Source: Anaeromyces robustus
Lineage: Eukaryota; Neocallimastigomycota; Neocallimastigomycetes; Neocallimastigales; Neocallimastigaceae
Reading direction: 5' to 3'
DNA: 64,000 nucleotides
Assembly: GCA_002104895.1 (NCBI GenBank)
Contig: MCFG01000029.1
Location: 1 to 64,000, forward strand
The notes below the pieces were generated by a model. The model was not told the origin of the DNA, searched no databases, and worked only from the letters and a program-made list of their open reading frames with translations. The position numbers were made by a program, and so were the translations under genes. Positions 12,558 to 22,639 of this stretch are shown here, piece after piece (the first letter of the stretch is position 1; each line of letters starts with the position of its first letter).

Positions 12558-12632
12558 AAATAAATAAAATATTGTATACATATTTTATTTAGCCACAAAA
12601 AAAAACGTGACTTGGTGAAATGGGAAACCCCC
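12311..12632. mobile_element. MITE with terminal inverted repeats
   Basis: Ends are inverted repeats sharing CCCATTTCACCAA (12320-12332) and TTGGTGAAATGGG (12612-12624), with a further imperfect match towards a GGG..CCC terminus. TAG flanks both ends (12309-12311 and 12633-12635), giving a 2-3 bp TSD (TA or TAG) as in Tc1/mariner or Harbinger-type MITEs. The inside has no coding capacity and is mostly an (AAAT)n array with its own reverse-orientation segments (12395-12570). The right end abuts a (TAG)n run, the probable target. Confidence 0.72.
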
Positions 12633-12666
<34 letters not shown>

Positions 12667-13434
12667 TGTTGTTGTAATTGTAGTTGTTGTAGTAGTTTGA
12701 ATTATTTTAGGATAACTCCATAATATTTTACCTTTACCATCATCTAAAACAATATTATTATATTATTTTTATCATCACATTTAATATACATATTCTTATT
12801 CTCATTTTTTGAAGTATATAATGCATCTTTAAAAGCTCCATCTTTATCAGATATTAAAATATATCCAAAAGTTAATTTAAGATAAGAAATATATTTGAAA
12901 TATACTTATAAATTATTTCTTGTTTTACTATTATTATTATTATTATAAATTAATTTCCCATCAATTAATTCAACAGAAAAGTTTTTTCATTTAAATATTT
13001 CATTTTCAGAGAAAACTTAACCATTACGAATTATAATATTGTTGTTTAGGAAGTGTTAAACATAAATTAATATTTAATACACCAGGTATTAATCTAATAT
13101 CAGTATTAAATACTTTTTATAATATTTTGTTTAGCTTGAATTTCATATAATTTATTTAAAAGAATATCATTGATCAGTATTAAATACTTTTTATAATATT
13201 TTGTTTAACTTTAATTTCATATAATTTATTTAAAGGAAACATCATTGACCAGTATTAACCTAATATCTTTAAAATTTTTGTTTCTAAATTCCTTTTTAAA
13301 TAAATAATTTATATAATAATTATTTTCAAATTGGTTTGATATATGATCTATTATTTTTTTATTATTACTTCCAAAATCTTCCCAACTCATATTTAATTAA
13401 ATATTTTTATTTATTGTTTGTGTTTCAAAAATAT

Positions 13435-13599
13435 TTAATTAAATAACAAAGATATAATATAAGCTCTACAGCAGATATGATTAATATTTAATTCATTTAA
13501 AATTTTTGTTAAATCCTTGTCATATTGTAATTTATCAATTATAATTGGTAATAAATGAGAAAGTGGTTTATTACATGTAATACATCTGTGTTTTATCAT
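13435..13599 (-). CDS. RPB10-like RNA polymerase subunit, 54 aa
   Basis: A complete small ORF from ATG to TAA on the minus strand. It starts MIKHRCITCNKPL, matching the N-terminus of the RPB10 family (M-I-x-P-V-R-C-F-T-C-G-K), and near the end has NHICCRAYIISL, matching the second zinc half (R-Y-C-C-R-R-M). Four zinc-ligand cysteines are present: C6, C9, C43, C44. At 54 residues it is a little shorter than cellular RPB10 (about 70) but spans the whole core fold. RPB10 is a core subunit of cellular RNA polymerases and is also encoded by several Nucleocytoviricota. It lies between the RPB2-like and RPB1-like relics and 44 bp ahead of the next minus-strand ORF, a compact viral-type arrangement. 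Unlike its neighbours it is not broken; in an AT-rich region this short length could be chance survival. Confidence 0.75.
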   Translation of the reverse strand: MIKHRCITCNKPLSHLLPIIIDKLQYDKDLTKILNELNINHICCRAYIISLLFN

Positions 13600-13939
13600 T
13601 ATCTAACCATTAATGATTATAAGTATATTATAAATGATAAAGTTGAAATTCAATTTTAGAAATTTAATTTCCTCTATTTAATTATTTCATTAAATATTAA
13701 TATTATTTTTTTAAAAAAAAAAGTGGATTACAATATAACAAATCAATAATTTACGTATTATTTAAATTGTATTTAAATTGTATTTATAAAATAAAATTTT
13801 TGAATTTTATATTAATTTTATATTAAATAATGGTATGTTGTATATTTTAAATTAATATTAATAATACAAAGTCTTAAAAAATAGAATTAAAAAAAAAAAA
13901 AAAAAAAAAAAAAAGAATTTTTGAAGTATAGTTTACAAT

Positions 13940-14880
13940 GTATTTACATTTTAGTCAATATACATTAAAAGAATAAGAGCAAGAATGCCTTGAATATAAT
14001 GATAAAAAATATTAATGATAATATTTTTTGGTACTACTGTATATCATAATTGTTTAACTTACAATAAAGACAATAATTGTGTGTAGGACACTTTGGATAT
14101 TTAAAATTAAAAAATCCAATAATACACCTCTATGGTTTGGTTTAATGAAATAAATAAAAAACATAAACTATAGTCTAATAATAAAAAAAATTATTACCAA
14201 GTGAAATATTATTATTATTAAAAGAAAAAAAATTCTAAATATATTAACGCTATTATTTTTGCTATACCAATATTACCTATAACTTTTAGACCAACTTTAA
14301 ATGAAAATGGATTCTATAATATAAAAAATTAAAATTTATGGTTAATAAAAAATAAATTTACCTGAAAATATTTATGTTAATTAAGGTTTATAATATTATA
14401 TACAAAAGAACATTAGGATTATCAAATTCTAATAAGAGGTATTTAAAACAACAATTATCGGGTAAAAATGGTATATTTAGAAAATATTGTATGGTACGTA
14501 GAAAAAATTATTGCATAAGATCTGTCATATCTCCTAATATTAATATACCTATAGATACTATATTGTTACCAGAAAAGGCTTATAGTAATTTACATAATAC
14601 AGGTGATAATATTAAATATAAAAACAATGATATTGGTATTATTAAATAAAAAACCAACATGGAAATATTCAAACATCTTAGCCTTTAAAAGTTTATTATC
14701 TAGTAATTCATTAACTATTCAAATTAACCCAGTTATTGCTACTAATTTTGGTGTAGATTTTGATGGTGATGAGATGAATGTATACTGGAAACATAATAAA
14801 AAATCCCATTAATGATATGAAAAATATTTTATCTATTGATAAACATAAACAATTAGTTACTATAATTAAATAAATAAACA
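13940..14880 (+). pseudogene. RNA polymerase largest subunit (RPB1-like) N-terminal relic
   Basis: RPB1 landmarks occur in order with frame changes. Near 14047-14150: CLTYNKDNNCVGHFGYLKL, equal to the zinc-clamp C..C..C.GHFGH motif. Near 14255-14320: AIPILPITFRPTLNENG, equal to the L.PPxxRP block. In the ORF at 14374-14649: LSGKNGIFRKYCM and CIRSVISPNINIPID, equal to LSGKxGxxRxNL...SARSVISPDP. After a frame change near 14640: VDFDGDEMN, equal to the metal-binding NADFDGDEMN loop, with all three catalytic Asp kept. Sequence after about 14815 degrades. Only the N-terminal part of RPB1 is present. Interpretation as for the RPB2 relic: viral-type polymerase, pseudogenised. A host Pol I/II/III gene fragment is less likely given divergence and linkage. 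Confidence 0.8.
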
Positions 14881-14960
14881 ATTAAAAAGAAAATAATAAA
14901 ACATATGGAATTGCTGCATAATCACCAAGAGAAAGTCCGTAACATATTTACTAGAGTTGT

Positions 14961-15093
14961 TTTCTCGTTTCGGTCATATCTTATAAAAAGTAGAATAGAT
15001 ATTTATTCCCGTTTCGATCATAACTAATAAAGAATAGAATAGATATTTATTCTTGTTTCGACCATATCTTATAAAGAATAGAATAGAAAGTAA
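14961..15093. repeat. Three tandem 44-bp repeats
   Basis: Three diverged copies of a 44-bp unit containing GTTTCGATCATA and AGAATAGATATTTA. Flanked by two near-identical words ATCACCAAGAG(A/T)AAG at about 14921 and 15098, so the array may mark the right edge of the decayed island. Confidence 0.75.
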
Positions 15094-15114
15094 CTTATCA
15101 CCAAGAGTAAGTAT

Positions 15115-15774
15115 TGTTGCTTAAACTTTTAATATATATATCGATTAAATATCTTTTTTTTCAACAAAAATATCTCTAAGAAATTCCTTAATCTCTTCAA
15201 CCTTTTATTTATTTTTTGGCAAAATAATTATAATTTGTAGAGACAATAAATTTATAAAAAGAAAAAATATAAATAAATAAATAATAATAATAATAATTAA
15301 TATTTTATTAATATTCTATTAATATTTTATTTATTATTAGAGATCCTTAAGACTTTTAATCTATCTATTTATTTTAAAGGAAGAACTTATAGTGTATTGA
15401 CTTAACAGAAAAATCAAAGATAACAACAACCACCACAACAATAATAATAAAACCAACAAAAGCATCAATAACATCAATAGTGCTACTACTACCTCAACAG
15501 CTACCATAATCACAAATAAAGAAATATGTATATATAAAACCTTCAACTAGAACTAGAAAATTATAATATAATATTATTATAAAAAATAATAATTTATAAA
15601 AAACAAAATATAATCAAATTAAATATTTATAAATATATTATTATAAAGAAAAATAAAATAAAATAAAATAAAATAAAATAAAATAAAATAGAATAAAACA
15701 AAATAGAATAAAATTTAAAAAAAAAATCATTAATTATTTATTATTAATTATTTATAAATTATACATTTACATCA
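15115..15774. other. Spacer, no gene recognised
   Basis: A less AT-rich piece at 15361-15546 reads as Thr/Asn-rich linker-like codons on the plus strand but has stops and no partner domains; possibly an eroded linker exon. The rest is AT-rich with an AAAAT repeat (15651-15700). Confidence 0.45.
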
Positions 15775-16143
15775 CTAATATGTAGAAGCAACAGATTTAA
15801 CTATCATCCATTTGTTATCTATTTTTTTCATTATTAAATCTTGTCTTAATCTCCACCATGATTTTGACATTCCAAAAGGAGATGCTAAAGTTTTTGTCTT
15901 TCCAATTACTTTTGCTTCATCACCATTTATTGTAATTTCAATACTTTCATGAATAGATTCATAATATTTTAATTCTCCTTTTCTTACAGAATTAATATAA
16001 TCTTCTTTTGATTGATTTAACCCAGTCATATGAGTAAGGATATAATTATCTGCTAATATTTCATTTATTTTATTTAAATCTTTATTTATGCTTGCATCAC
16101 ATAAATCAATATATAATTGCTTTATTATATCTTTATCGGACAT
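15775..16143 (-). CDS. NTF2-like / DUF4440 (SnoaL-fold) protein, 122 aa
   Basis: A single-exon ORF of normal length for the family. The N-terminal helix (DKDIIKQLYIDLCDASINKD), the conserved HMTGLNQSKEDYINSV stretch, and the C-terminal strands ending WRLRQDLIMKKIDNKW and a terminal ASTY all match small bacterial NTF2-like (DUF4440/SnoaL-like) proteins. The fold is a cone-shaped barrel with a pocket. Members include isomerases, cyclases and many proteins of unknown substrate, so no reaction is assigned. No signal peptide; probably cytosolic. Intronless structure and bacterial resemblance suggest horizontal transfer. The next gene on the same strand is the GPH symporter 1.8 kb upstream; no evidence of co-transcription. 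Confidence 0.8.
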   Translation of the reverse strand: MSDKDIIKQLYIDLCDASINKDLNKINEILADNYILTHMTGLNQSKEDYINSVRKGELKYYESIHESIEITINGDEAKVIGKTKTLASPFGMSKSWWRLRQDLIMKKIDNKWMIVKSVASTY

Positions 16144-16225
16144 ATTTAAATTTTTTTCTTTCTTTCTTTTTTATTTTTTAATTATAAACAAATAATTTTA
16201 TAGAAATTAAAATACTAAAAAATAC

Positions 16226-16256
<31 letters not shown>

Positions 16257-16362
16257 TAATTATTTATTTATTTATTTATTTATTTTTATTTTTAATCTTT
16301 TTTATAATTAAAAAAAAAAAATAAATTATTCTTTATATATTAATTTAAATAATATAAAATAA

Positions 16363-16436
<74 letters not shown>

Positions 16437-17604
16437 TTATTAATAATATAATTAAAATAAATTGTTCCATACTTAAGAGTACTATGAATATTTTCAAGTA
16501 ATAATTAGTTAATAACTTTTAACAATTATTTATTTATTTATATTATATATATATTTAATATATTTAATTTATTTTATGATTCTATATTATACTTTACAAA
16601 AATGTGTATTACTGTTTAAAAGAAACTATTATTTATTACGGGTTTACTATTTATTTAATTATTTATTTCATTTTATAAGAACTTTTTTCTTTTTGTAGTT
16701 ATTTAATTATATATTTAATTTATTCCAGTTTTTGATGTCAAATTTTTTATTAATAAAATTTAAGATAAAGAGTTACAAATATTTAAATTATATATAATAA
16801 ATATATTATATACTTTTATAATTAATAGAATATGGCTTATACACTAAAAAAATAAAATAAAATAAAATAAAATAAAAACAAAAATAAACAAACAAACAAA
16901 CAAGTTATAATATATATATATAAGAATTATATATCTATAAATTTTACTTTAGTATAAAATAATTAATAGAATTCTTTATATATTTATTATTCAAATTTGA
17001 AGTAAAAAACTTTAATACTAATAAAAAAAAATAGTTTACATTTAAATATGATGTATATATATTTATATTATATAATTAAATTATAAAACTTTTTTCTTTA
17101 AAAAAGACAGATAAAATGAAAAAAACAAAAAAACAAAAAAATGTTTTTTTATAATTTTTAATAAATAATTTATATTATGTATAATTATAAAAAAGAAATT
17201 TATATATTTAATAAATTAATAAATAATGTAAAAAAAATGAACTTTAATAATTTTTAATAATAAATTATAACATAAATTTATTATTAAAATATTAATTATA
17301 AATATTTATTATTAATTTCTATTTTTTTTTTACTAATATCTATATATAAATATAAATATATTTATAGTCTTCTATTAAATAATTTATTAATTAAAAAGTC
17401 AAAAAAATAATATCTTATTATTATTATTGTTATTATTATTGTTATTATTGGTATTATTAATGTGATTGTGATTGTGATTGTTATTGTTGTTATTATTTTT
17501 AAATTATTAAAATTAAAAATATTTTATTATTGATAATTTAATTAGTGGGTGACTGACTGAATTGTTTTTTAAATTACTTATTTAATCTTTACATTATTAA
17601 TCAT
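16144..17604. other. AT-rich spacer with simple repeats
   Basis: No gene seen. ATTT arrays at 16226-16290, (AAAT)n at 16361-16430, and a GTTATTATT/TGTGAT repeat near 17425-17490. The stretch just above 16143 is the likely promoter of the NTF2-like gene. Confidence 0.6.
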
Positions 17605-17945
17605 TTTGGAAGAAAAATAATCTTTATATTTACTAATCCTTTTGGAAGAAAAATAATCTTCATATTTACTAATCTTTTTGGAAGAAAAATAATCTTCATA
17701 TTTACTAATCTTTTTGGAAGAAAAATAATCTTCATATTTACTAAACTTTGTGGAAAAAAAATAATCTTCATATTTACTAATCTTTTTGGAAGAAAAATAA
17801 TCTTCATATTTACTAATCTTTACATTACTAATCTTTTTGGAAGAAAAGTAATCTTCATATTTACTAATCTTTTTGGAAGAAAAATAATCTTCATATTTAC
17901 TAATCTTTTTGGAAGAAAAACAATCTTCATATTTACTAAACTTTG
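17605..17945. repeat. 36-bp minisatellite
   Basis: About nine to ten copies of a 36-bp unit containing TTTTTGGAAGAAAAATAATC and TTCATATTTACTAA, the last ones slightly diverged. It ends about 60 bp past the stop of the symporter, probably in its 3' UTR. As the unit is a multiple of three it reads on the minus strand as a repeating 12-residue peptide (MKIIFLPKRLVN), an accident of length rather than a gene. Confidence 0.9.
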
Positions 17946-18005
17946 CGGAAGCAAAAAAAAAAAAATATTTTTTTCATTTTTTTATTCGTTTTTTTTTTTT
18001 TCCAT

Positions 18006-19505
18006 CTAGGCTAATTGTTTTTCTTCAATTTCTTTATTAATTTTATCAATTTTTTCATCATTTAATTCATATCTTGAAATAATTAACATACCAATTAATA
18101 ATAAAATACTTGGAATAACACTAACACACCAACGTACACCTTCTTGAGCACTAGAAACTTGTAAATGAAGATCATTCATTAAATAAGCAGTAGTAGAATT
18201 ATGAACAAAAATAGAAATAAAAGCAATCATAAAGAAAAAGGAAATAATACGTAATGGACGATTACGGAAAAATTCTTTCCATAAATCACTTATTTTAACA
18301 TTTCCAGTATCTTTATTATCCATAACTACTCTTTCTTTAGTTTGAGTAAAACAAAATATAAGTAAAATAAGTCCAATAAGTGAAAATATTACTATAGTAA
18401 TAAACCAAGCTTTGGAATCATTAGGTAATGGACTTTTTTCAACTTTAGCGGTTTTATAATGAGTCCAAGCAAGTACCCATCCTGGTATAGCTGTACCAAG
18501 AGCTGTACCTGCTTTAAAAAATATACTTGTAAGAGCATTAACAATACCGGAAATACGACGTCCTGTAGTATATTCTCCATAAGAAATAACTTCTGGAACA
18601 AGAGCCCACATATATCCAGTCGTTACCGTTAAACCAGAAGATTTAATAAATTGAGCAATATACATCACTATAATATATTTTTTAACGCCTAATCTACTAA
18701 AGATATAAATCAAAGCATAACCAAATATGGCAATAATTATAAAGACATAAAACATCATTTTTTTACCTAATTTACGTTTAATTATAGGGATAGAAGGAAC
18801 AAAAATAAATGAGGGTAAACTACCAAGAGCTTGAAAAAGAGCATATTCTATAGGTAAAGATTTACCAGCAAAAAGAGCAACTACAAGAGGTATTCCTCCA
18901 CCAGCTAAAAGTCCACCAACATTTGCCATAAATATACGAGTAGAAGTAAGTATAGTAATTTCATTGGTATCTCTTGTTAATGAAGCATTTAATGCACAAT
19001 AAGGAACATTAACTAATCCATAACACATTTGTAATAAATAATAGGTTAGGTAGGCATAAACAATAGAAGGTTTAAAATAATCCCAAAAACAAAGTATGGT
19101 CATGAAAGTTAAAGGGAAACCTCCAAAAATTAAATAAGAACGATATTTTCCCCATAAAGGATGATGTTTATCAACAAAAGTACCAACAATAGGATTCCAA
19201 ATAATATCAATAATACTTTGAATAAGCATCATAGTACCTGCAATAGCAGCAGCTCTTTCTTCTTTACCACCTAATATATATACATCGGTATAAAAAAATA
19301 AAATAAAGGAACCAATAATTTGAAATATAAAATTTTGAGCCACATCACCAGAACCATAACCAATTCTTTGTAGCCAACTAAGTTTATAAAAACCTTTATA
19401 ATCATCTATATTTTTTTCCACATTTTTTTCTACATCTTTTGTTATATTATCAATATTTGATTCAATATTTGTTTTAACATTTGTTATATCAACTGTTTCT
19501 GCCAT
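18006..19505 (-). CDS. GPH-family sugar:cation symporter, 499 aa
   Basis: Membrane transporter of the glycoside-pentoside-hexuronide family (MelB/XylP/UidB type), which moves sugars or glycosides with Na+ or H+. Twelve hydrophobic segments span about residues 50-475. Family motifs: LSWLQRIGYGSGDVAQNFIF at TM1, the acidic FYTDVYILGG region, IIDIIWNPIVGTFVDKHHPL (the GPH D..x(3)NP..G...D segment of TM2 and loop), WGKYRSYLIFG, and RISGIVNALTSIFFKAGTA near TM9. The first 35 residues are a charged Asn/Glu/Lys/Asp-rich extension longer than in bacterial members, possibly from the fungal side. Single exon and bacterial-type family suggest horizontal acquisition; a role in uptake of plant-wall oligosaccharides would fit a gut fungus but substrate is unknown. 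Start chosen at the first ATG; T-rich leader and AT repeats upstream. Confidence 0.88.
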   Translation of the reverse strand: MAETVDITNVKTNIESNIDNITKDVEKNVEKNIDDYKGFYKLSWLQRIGYGSGDVAQNFIFQIIGSFILFFYTDVYILGGKEERAAAIAGTMMLIQSIIDIIWNPIVGTFVDKHHPLWGKYRSYLIFGGFPLTFMTILCFWDYFKPSIVYAYLTYYLLQMCYGLVNVPYCALNASLTRDTNEITILTSTRIFMANVGGLLAGGGIPLVVALFAGKSLPIEYALFQALGSLPSFIFVPSIPIIKRKLGKKMMFYVFIIIAIFGYALIYIFSRLGVKKYIIVMYIAQFIKSSGLTVTTGYMWALVPEVISYGEYTTGRRISGIVNALTSIFFKAGTALGTAIPGWVLAWTHYKTAKVEKSPLPNDSKAWFITIVIFSLIGLILLIFCFTQTKERVVMDNKDTGNVKISDLWKEFFRNRPLRIISFFFMIAFISIFVHNSTTAYLMNDLHLQVSSAQEGVRWCVSVIPSILLLIGMLIISRYELNDEKIDKINKEIEEKQLA

Positions 19506-20144
19506 TTTTTTCCCCCACTCTTCTTCTTCTTTTTATATGTTATATATTAAATATTAAATATTAAATAATGATAATTTGTATATATATATATATGTAGAAT
19601 ATTAAATAATGGTTATATATATATATATATGTATTGAATATTAAATAACAGTTATTTGTATATATATATATAATTTTTAAATAATGATTATTTGTTATTT
19701 GTATATATGTATAATTTTTAAATGATTATTTGTGTATATATATATATATATATAACAGCTTTTTTTTTTTTTTAAAAAAAAAATTTAAAATTATAATTAC
19801 TATTTGAATTAAATTATTAGAGTGAAGAAAAAAAAAAAAAGATAAAATTTTTATGTTTATATGTAGTTTTTTTTTTTTTTTTTAACATGATTCTAATTAA
19901 TTAATGATTCAGGATTAAAATTTGATTTTGTTTATATTAAAAAATATAATATTAATTATATATTAAAAAAAAAAAAATTTAATAATAAATAATAATAATA
20001 AAAACAAATTTTATTTATTCATTGATTTATTTATTTATTTATTCATTGATTTATTATATAATTAATTAATGAATTATTTATTTATTAATTAATTATTTAC
20101 TTATTTATTTATTAATTAAAATTTTAATAAATATTAAAAAAAAA
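19506..20144. other. Upstream region of the symporter, AT repeats
   Basis: No gene. Contains four or five imperfect copies of a 40-60 bp unit (TATATATATATAT followed by ..TTAAATAATGATTATTTG) at about 19550-19750; the rest is poly-A/T. Likely holds the symporter promoter. Confidence 0.6.
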
Positions 20145-20259
20145 TTTTTTTTTTTTTTTTTATGGCACACAATTTGTACGTCAACTTTATTGAATTTAAA
20201 TATTAAAATACATGAATCATAAAAAAAACACATAATGAAAAAAAAATGATACTAAAAAA
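20145..20259 (-). mobile_element. Severely 5'-truncated LINE, family 1
   Basis: Reverse complement of the last ~100 bp of the family-1 LINE 3' UTR: TATGGCACACAATTTGTACG and the following 75 bp match the tails at 8.94 kb and 37.8 kb. Poly-T (the minus-strand poly-A) lies at 20145-20160. Flanks share ATTAAAAAAAAA (20133-20144 and 20260-20271), a possible TSD, though low-complexity. It shows the family inserts in both orientations. Confidence 0.85.
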
Positions 20260-20271
20260 ATTAAAAAAAAA

Positions 20272-21808
20272 AAAAAAATCTACTTATTTTTGACAGCCAA
20301 TAAAATTCAAAAAAAAAAATTTTTTTTTTAATTAATTTAAAATAATAAAATAATAATAAATAATAATTGTACCAATTTTTTTTTTTTATAATAAGATTTT
20401 TTTTTTTAATAAAAACCCCAAAAAGAATTACTTTTTTTTTTTTTTTTTTTTTTTTGATTTCATTAATAAAAATAAAATAAAATAATGAAATAAAATAAAA
20501 ATAAAAAAAAAGGAAAAGATAAAACGGATTCAAATCCTTAAGTTAAAAAATAAGTTATTAATAATTATAGATTAAATATGAAAATAATTAAAATAAATTT
20601 CCACTTTTTTTCCGCTTTTTATTTTATATGAATCTATTACTAAAAATAAAAATACAAATAGACAAAAGATTATTTAATTATTTAATTATTGATTAATTAT
20701 AAAAAAATAAATCTTATTAATTATTATAATTATAATTCTGTAAATAGTTTTTATAATATGGAATATATAAATTAAATACAATAAAACCTATATTCTTTTA
20801 TTGTATTTTACAATATTTTAAAATCATTCCACTGATTATCTGGTACATATCTATATATAATTTTTTATTTTATTTTTTTATTTTTTATGATTTAATGATT
20901 TAATGATTTAAAACTATGATAAATTAATTTATTTGTTTATTAGTTTATTTGTTTATTTATTATTTATTTGTTTTCTCTTTTCTTTAATAAGTAAATTAAA
21001 AAAAAAAACTTGTTTTTCTTTTTATACAAAATTTTAATATAAATTATTAATAATAAACTTTGAATGTTTGAATGCTTGAATGTTTAAAAAAATTTCATAA
21101 TTTTTTTAATAAATATAAATTTATAATTCATAATTTTTTTGTTTTTCTTAAATGATGCCTAAGGATGTTATGTGTATTAATGTAATTATAATTATTCTTT
21201 TATTTATTTTTCTATTAAGTTATTAAATAATATAATAATATATTCTACTATAAAATATTTATTTAAAGTATTAATTTTTTTTTAATTATCCTATAAATGA
21301 TTGATGTTAAATAAACAACAATAATAAATTATAAGTGATAATATCATTAAATAATATTATTTATAGATTAAATTCAATGAAAATAATATTTAATTATATA
21401 ATAATTCATGTTATTCATGTCATTCATGTCATTCATATGTAAACTTATAATAATAATAAAAAAAAAAAAAAATAAAAAAAAAAAACAAAGTTTATTTGTA
21501 CAACAATCAACGATCTTTTTTTTCAAAGATTTAAAGCATGGTCACTGTCACACAATAATAAAATATATAATTAAATATAAATTTTAAATTTATGTATTTT
21601 TAAATATAAAAATTTTATTATTAATAATACATGAAAAACAAAAACAAACAACAACAAAAAAAAAAAAAAACGATAATTAATTAATTAATTAATTAATTCA
21701 TAATAAAATAAAACAAATCTTAATTAATATTGATTGATTAAGATATTAAAAGATTTTTTTTTTTTTTTTGTTTTTTATATCCGTTCACCTTATAATGGAA
21801 ACTATTAA

Positions 21809-21859
<51 letters not shown>

Positions 21860-22639
21860 ATTAAATGAATAAATTAAATGAATAAATAAATAAATGAATG
21901 AATAAATTTATATGTAGATTCATTTTTTTTGTTTTTTTTGTTTTTTTGTTTTTTACTTAATAATAATTTATTTTTTATGTTTTTATTTTTTTTTATTTTA
22001 TTTTATTTCTGATAAAATTAATATTAATTACCACTGATTAATAAGATAAATCATTTTTATAATAATTATAAAGTTAAAATAGAATGATTGATTATTAAAT
22101 AAAAACTAATGAAAACAATTAATAATATTTAGTATTATATATATATATATAATATAACCATGTCAATAACTTCAATACCTGCAAAACTAGTTAAATATAG
22201 AAATTAAATTTCTTTTTTCTTTTTTTTAGTAATAACAATTAATTACTTTTATTAAATATTAAAAAATTAAAACTTTTTAATTTTTACGATTATGTCAACC
22301 TTTGGTAATCAATTATAAAAATTTTCAATAAATTTTCAATAAATTCCTATAATATTAATTTTTATATATTTGTTGTTGTTGTTGTTATAGTCATTTATAT
22401 TATTTATTGCTATATTATATATTAAAAGCATATTTTATATTTAAAATAAAATAAAATAAAAATAAGTATTTATGAAATATAAGCAGTATATACATATACA
22501 TATATACTTACCCTTTTTTTTTTTTTTTTGTTATTTTGTTATTATTTTTATTTAAAAGACATAATTTATTTATTTATTTATTTATATTACTTATATTATT
22601 TATATTATATAGAAATACAATTCTTAACTCTTGAAGTTT
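20272..22639. other. AT-rich spacer
   Basis: No gene seen on either strand. Features are homopolymers, (AAAT)n at 21809-21860, TTCATGT repeats near 21405-21435 and GTTGTT near 22370. Predicted peptides are low-complexity. Confidence 0.6.

Larger units (their letters stand above)
11660..13390 (-). pseudogene. Decayed lectin-like gene interrupted by a MITE
   Basis: Read on the minus strand, broken frames give a plausible protein order. The start MSWEDFGSNNKK is at 13390 (open to a stop at about 13226). A 74-78 bp tandem duplication follows at about 13100-13250. Next come LTFGYILISDKDGAF and a segment NIVLDDGKGKILWSYPK resembling bulb-type (mannose-binding) lectin repeats, then a Thr-rich linker (about 12640-12690). 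Beyond the MITE the segments NGCLYVQPKLNNPS and ANKNRCLNT recall Cys/Trp lectin repeats. An 82-codon remnant at 11666-11914 closes it. Thr-rich linkers between binding modules are common in gut-fungal secreted proteins, so this could be a host gene rather than part of the viral-type island. No signal peptide is seen. Family assignment is weak. Confidence 0.35.

Noticed and set aside
12390-12598. Minus-strand Leu/Tyr/Ile/Phe ORFs
   Set aside because: Translations of the (AAAT)n array inside the MITE.
9850-14880. Cytoplasmic linear (killer-type) plasmid as the source of the polymerase relics
   Set aside because: Not excluded, but those plasmids have no RPB10 that I know of, and no terminal-protein DNA polymerase or capping-enzyme remnant was recognised here.
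17601-17807. 68-aa ORF of 12-residue repeats; also CRISPR-like appearance of the array
   Set aside because: A direct minisatellite with no unique spacers, read as protein only because 36 is a multiple of three. Not CRISPR, and not expected in a eukaryote.
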